Of a stretch of DNA of 64,000 bases, positions 61,406 through 64,000 are shown piece by piece. The notes under the pieces are model-generated. The model did not search any database, was not told the DNA's origin, and saw nothing but the letters and a program-made list of their open reading frames with translations. The translations under genes were made by a program, and so were the position numbers. The DNA lies in contig NZ_VFSD01000004.1 of NCBI RefSeq assembly GCF_014332515.1, positions 124,001-188,000 of the forward strand, in the 5' to 3' direction. The stretch is from Pontibacter beigongshangensis. GTDB lineage: Bacteria; Bacteroidota; Bacteroidia; Cytophagales; Hymenobacteraceae. Numbering within the stretch: position 1 is the stretch's first letter; every line of letters starts with the position of its first letter.

Positions 61406-63580
61406 ATGAAAAAATATATTGCAATACTTCTGCTAGCCACTTCCACCTTATCGTGTAAGGACTTTCTGGAAGAAGAGCAGGTGGCGAACCTGACTCAGAA
61501 CTATTATAACAACGAGAACGGGCTCGACGCTTTAATAAAAGGCCTCTATGTGTATGCCCGGGTAAAGCATGAGTGGGATGCCAACGGCGCCAGGTTAATT
61601 GAGCCTGAAACAGATGCCTACCGCACCGCAAACGTAGGTTGGGCCCGGATGGGGGTAGCCGAATTCGGCTCCGATGTGAGCAACATTGCCGCTAACGTGA
61701 ACAACTTCCTCGGTGCTTCTAACTCCAACTACGCTCCCATGGGTGCCTACCCGCACATCAACAACTGTAATATTGCCCTCGACATAATCGACAATATTCA
61801 GCCTGGCCGGTTCGGCACTGACGAAGCTTACAGAAACACCAGAAAAGCCGAGATCCTGTTTCTGCGCTCCTGGGCTTATTATCTTATTTCGAACCAGCTC
61901 GGCGATGTGCCGCTGCTGCTGGAGCCGAAAAGAGAAGATAATGGCATATACTTCTATCCGAAAACCAAACTGGAGGATATATATAAGCAGATAATCTCCG
62001 ACATGACCTTCGCTTACCAGCACCTGCCAACCACTGCGTCAGAAAGAGGACGTGTAACCAAATGGGCAGCCGGTCATTTTCTGGCGAAGCTATACCTGAA
62101 CCGTGCCCAGGCTGCCGGCTTCCAGAACAGCTCCGAAGAACATTTGCGGATGCTCTTTAAAGGCAATGTAGCCACCGACCTCGATTCTGTTATCACCGTG
62201 GCATCTGAGGTTATATCTGGTACTGGCGGCGCACTTGCCCCTGATTACTGGACATTGTTTAACCCGGCTGTTTCTGAATCAAACCCGCACTCCGAAGTTT
62301 TATGGTCGGCGCAGTTCGACGAGAATACAGGGCTCAATGGCCGTTTCGGCGGTAACAGGTCTGTTAACTACCACGTAGGCGACTACACCTTCCAATCGGG
62401 GGTAACACGCTCCATGGCATATGGCCGGCCGTTTGGCACGTTTAAACCTACCGACTGGGGCTACGACAATTTCCGCGATAAAGTGAACGACTCGCGCTAT
62501 TACAAAACCTTTCAGTACGAGTATGTAAGTAACATGCCAACTTTACAGGCAAGCAGTTCATTTGTCTGGGATGCAAAATCTGCGGCTTGGTGGAATGAAA
62601 ATAAACCTGAAGGGGCTCCAACTGTTTCACACCTTGCCCCACCCCCTTTAAACAAAAGAATATTACCGAATAGCAGAGCTATTATTTATCTGGAGAACCA
62701 GAAAGAAGAAGCCCTGGACTCAGCGATGGTGATGAGCATGCCGTTTCAGTTTATGGTGCGCTGGGTTAAGTCAGCTAAAACCGGTCGCCACTACTATCGC
62801 CTGTTTATAGATGGCACTGACATGGGCCTTGCCACCAACCGCCAGGCACCTTATCTATCGTCTAAAAAATATGTGGACCCTACAAGAGGTGGCAGCGCCA
62901 GCGAAGCGAACTTCAACAGTGAGGCAGGTACCCGCGATGCCATTCTCATGCGCCTGGCAGAAACCTACATGATTAGAGCAGAAGCCTACGGACGTAAAGG
63001 GCTGTACAGCATGGCTATTGCCGACATTAACGTGCTGCGCCAGCGTGCGGCCTACAAGGCTGGTGAGAGCCGCCCTGCTGTGCTGGCCGAGTTTGAGCCT
63101 CAGCGAACCACCCTCGATCCGGCAGAACTGGTGGCTCCTTACGCTGCCACTACCAACTCTTTCGAGAAAATAATGGTGACAGAAAACCACTTCACACCAG
63201 GTACTCTTGAAGCTGAAAGAGAAGATTATATCCCGACCGTGAACACGAAAGAGGATATGTTTATTCACTTTATCTACAACGAGAAAGCCCGTGAGTTTTT
63301 GTCAGAAGGCATCGCCTGGGAAGATCAGCACAATGCCGGCATTCTGTATGAGCGCCTGGTGTACCTCAACCAGATGGCATCTGACAGAATGGGTCTGTGG
63401 CCTACCGCATTTAACACCGCCAGCGGCAACGGCCAGGACGGCAACGGCAAAGGCCTGGTGCAGAAGCACTATACCTTCCGTGTGTGGCCAAACGCCTACC
63501 TGGTGCAGCTTACTGACGAGAACGGCAATGCGCTGGATGCTGCAGCAAGAGCCGCCTATCAGAACCCCGGATATAATTAA
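61406..63580 (+). CDS. SusD/RagB-family lipoprotein, pair 2 (long form)
   Basis: A 724-residue SusD-like lipoprotein (ATG 61406, MKKYIAILLLATSTLSCKDF, lipobox Cys17; the upstream ATG 61382 adds eight residues). It is much longer than SusD1 because of extra inserts between residues 250 and 500. The TPR-like part RKAEILFLRSWAYYLISNQLGDVP and the SusD end FIYNEKAREFLSEGIAWED are clear. It lies 28 bases after susC2. The inserts probably shape a larger or branched-ligand binding site. Confidence 0.94.
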   Translation: MKKYIAILLLATSTLSCKDFLEEEQVANLTQNYYNNENGLDALIKGLYVYARVKHEWDANGARLIEPETDAYRTANVGWARMGVAEFGSDVSNIAANVNNFLGASNSNYAPMGAYPHINNCNIALDIIDNIQPGRFGTDEAYRNTRKAEILFLRSWAYYLISNQLGDVPLLLEPKREDNGIYFYPKTKLEDIYKQIISDMTFAYQHLPTTASERGRVTKWAAGHFLAKLYLNRAQAAGFQNSSEEHLRMLFKGNVATDLDSVITVASEVISGTGGALAPDYWTLFNPAVSESNPHSEVLWSAQFDENTGLNGRFGGNRSVNYHVGDYTFQSGVTRSMAYGRPFGTFKPTDWGYDNFRDKVNDSRYYKTFQYEYVSNMPTLQASSSFVWDAKSAAWWNENKPEGAPTVSHLAPPPLNKRILPNSRAIIYLENQKEEALDSAMVMSMPFQFMVRWVKSAKTGRHYYRLFIDGTDMGLATNRQAPYLSSKKYVDPTRGGSASEANFNSEAGTRDAILMRLAETYMIRAEAYGRKGLYSMAIADINVLRQRAAYKAGESRPAVLAEFEPQRTTLDPAELVAPYAATTNSFEKIMVTENHFTPGTLEAEREDYIPTVNTKEDMFIHFIYNEKAREFLSEGIAWEDQHNAGILYERLVYLNQMASDRMGLWPTAFNTASGNGQDGNGKGLVQKHYTFRVWPNAYLVQLTDENGNALDAAARAAYQNPGYN

Positions 63581-63615
63581 GACGGTTAAGAAATTTGATT
63601 TTTAGCCAATTATTA

Positions 63616-63649
63616 AAAGAGGCTGCTCCTTAGAGCAGCCTCTTTTTTT
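63616..63649 (+). terminator. Terminator after susD2
   Basis: Perfect 13-bp stem AAAGAGGCTGCTC with its complement, a four-base loop and a long T run. Confidence 0.95.
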
Positions 63650-63668
63650 TTGTTCAAGATGGCTATGC

Positions 63669-63724
63669 CGGAGCAACGGCCGGAGCAGCAGAGGCTCCGG
63701 AAGGGCTTTTTCATTAGAATAATT
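63669..63724 (-). repeat. Dispersed intergenic repeat, copy 18
   Basis: On the minus strand: AATTATTCTAATGAAAAA, GCCCTTCCGGAGCC, then TCTGCTGCTCCGGCCGTTGC. Confidence 0.8.
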
Positions 63725-63781
63725 GAAGTGCATACCATATTATGGGATTTGGTTTATAAGTCAAAACGGTAAAACCACTAT

Positions 63782-63892
63782 CACTGCCGCGAGCTTGTAG
63801 CTCGCGGATTTAATTGGAACGAGTTTCCACCTCGTGAACAGCACTCTTATCGCGTGTAGGCTTACCGCACAGGCTGGAAGCTCGCGGCAGTG
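63782..63892. repeat. 111-bp palindromic element with 15-bp inverted ends
   Basis: CACTGCCGCGAGCTT (63782-63796) and its perfect complement (63878-63892) enclose a series of short hairpins (CGCGAGCT/AGCTCGCG, ACGAG/CTCGT). There is no coding capacity. It has the look of a non-autonomous or structured-RNA repeat. Confidence 0.6.
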
Positions 63893-64000
63893 TACTTTTG
63901 GATGATTATAGAGCCCCATGATATGTAGTACACGTCAATTATTTTGAAATATAGCTTCTTCAACCCTCTAATTTCAAATCAACAAACAACCTATTGTCTA

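Larger units (their letters stand above)
63581..64000. other. Non-coding right end of window
   Basis: 420 bases: a terminator, repeat copy 18 (63669-63724), a palindromic element (63782-63892) and an A/T-rich end with a CTAATTTCAAAT word. No gene starts here. Confidence 0.65.

Noticed and set aside
7340-63724. Dispersed repeats considered as a CRISPR array
   Set aside because: Copies are kilobases apart, in both orientations, with no regular spacers and no cas genes.

Overview
The window looks like a chromosome segment of a plant-polysaccharide-degrading Bacteroidota, most likely order Cytophagales (a Pontibacter/Hymenobacteraceae-like organism; inference from gene content, not a database match). 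Two SusC/SusD outer-membrane uptake pairs, Bacteroidetes-type TAnnTTTG promoter elements, a DUF177-rpmF-plsX-fabH block, an MlaE-MlaF-MlaD block and an ECF sigma factor with a small membrane protein support this. I saw no rRNA, tRNA, CRISPR array, transposase or phage gene.

Layout. 1-5.8 kb: end of a carotenoid-desaturase-like FAD enzyme, small hypothetical genes (one frameshifted), a dienelactone hydrolase, a RES/Xre toxin-antitoxin pair and an ECF sigma operon. 6-11.5 kb: aldo/keto reductase, two paralogous TPR envelope proteins, an OmpA-family lipoprotein and the pseudouridine synthase RluF. 12-25 kb: mostly housekeeping genes, namely lipid transport (mlaEFD), HIT protein, greA, a 2-hydroxyacid dehydrogenase, mgtE, rsmA, a leucyl aminopeptidase, pdxA and the DUF177-L32-PlsX-FabH cluster. 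25.8-35.7 kb: susCD pair 1, then a GalU-like nucleotidyltransferase and a 1116-residue fusion of a GHMP sugar kinase with a UDP-sugar pyrophosphorylase. 35.8-42 kb: a tight four-gene operon of RuBisCO-like protein, four-carbon acid sugar kinase, Asp/Glu-racemase-fold enzyme and BASS transporter, followed by a PanE-like reductase. 42.4-55.5 kb: acetyltransferase, large secreted glycosidase-like lipoprotein, sugar isomerase plus Gfo/Idh/MocA oxidoreductase, D-lactate/glycolate-type FAD/Fe-S dehydrogenase, stand-alone ketosynthase and small hypotheticals. 56.2-63.6 kb: rhamnogalacturonan acetylesterase followed by susCD pair 2.

A working model (inference) is that the second half is built for pectin use. 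The esterase deacetylates rhamnogalacturonan, SusCD pairs import fragments, and the RuBisCO-like/kinase operon degrades a branched or four- to five-carbon sugar acid. Members of these two families form the OiaX/OiaK steps of D-apiose/isoapionate catabolism, and apiose is a component of rhamnogalacturonan II. Other genes could salvage or oxidise released sugars.

The most striking non-coding feature is a dispersed intergenic repeat of about 50 bp, with 18 copies in both orientations. It has an A/T block (AATTATTCTAATGAAAA), a G/C palindrome-like core (GGCCCTCCGGAGGC) and a run of GCTGCTG. Other signals are paired LacI-type operators between susC1 and galU, a 20-bp motif shared by three intergenic regions, a promoter-terminator leader before greA, and a possible miniature element with inverted ends.
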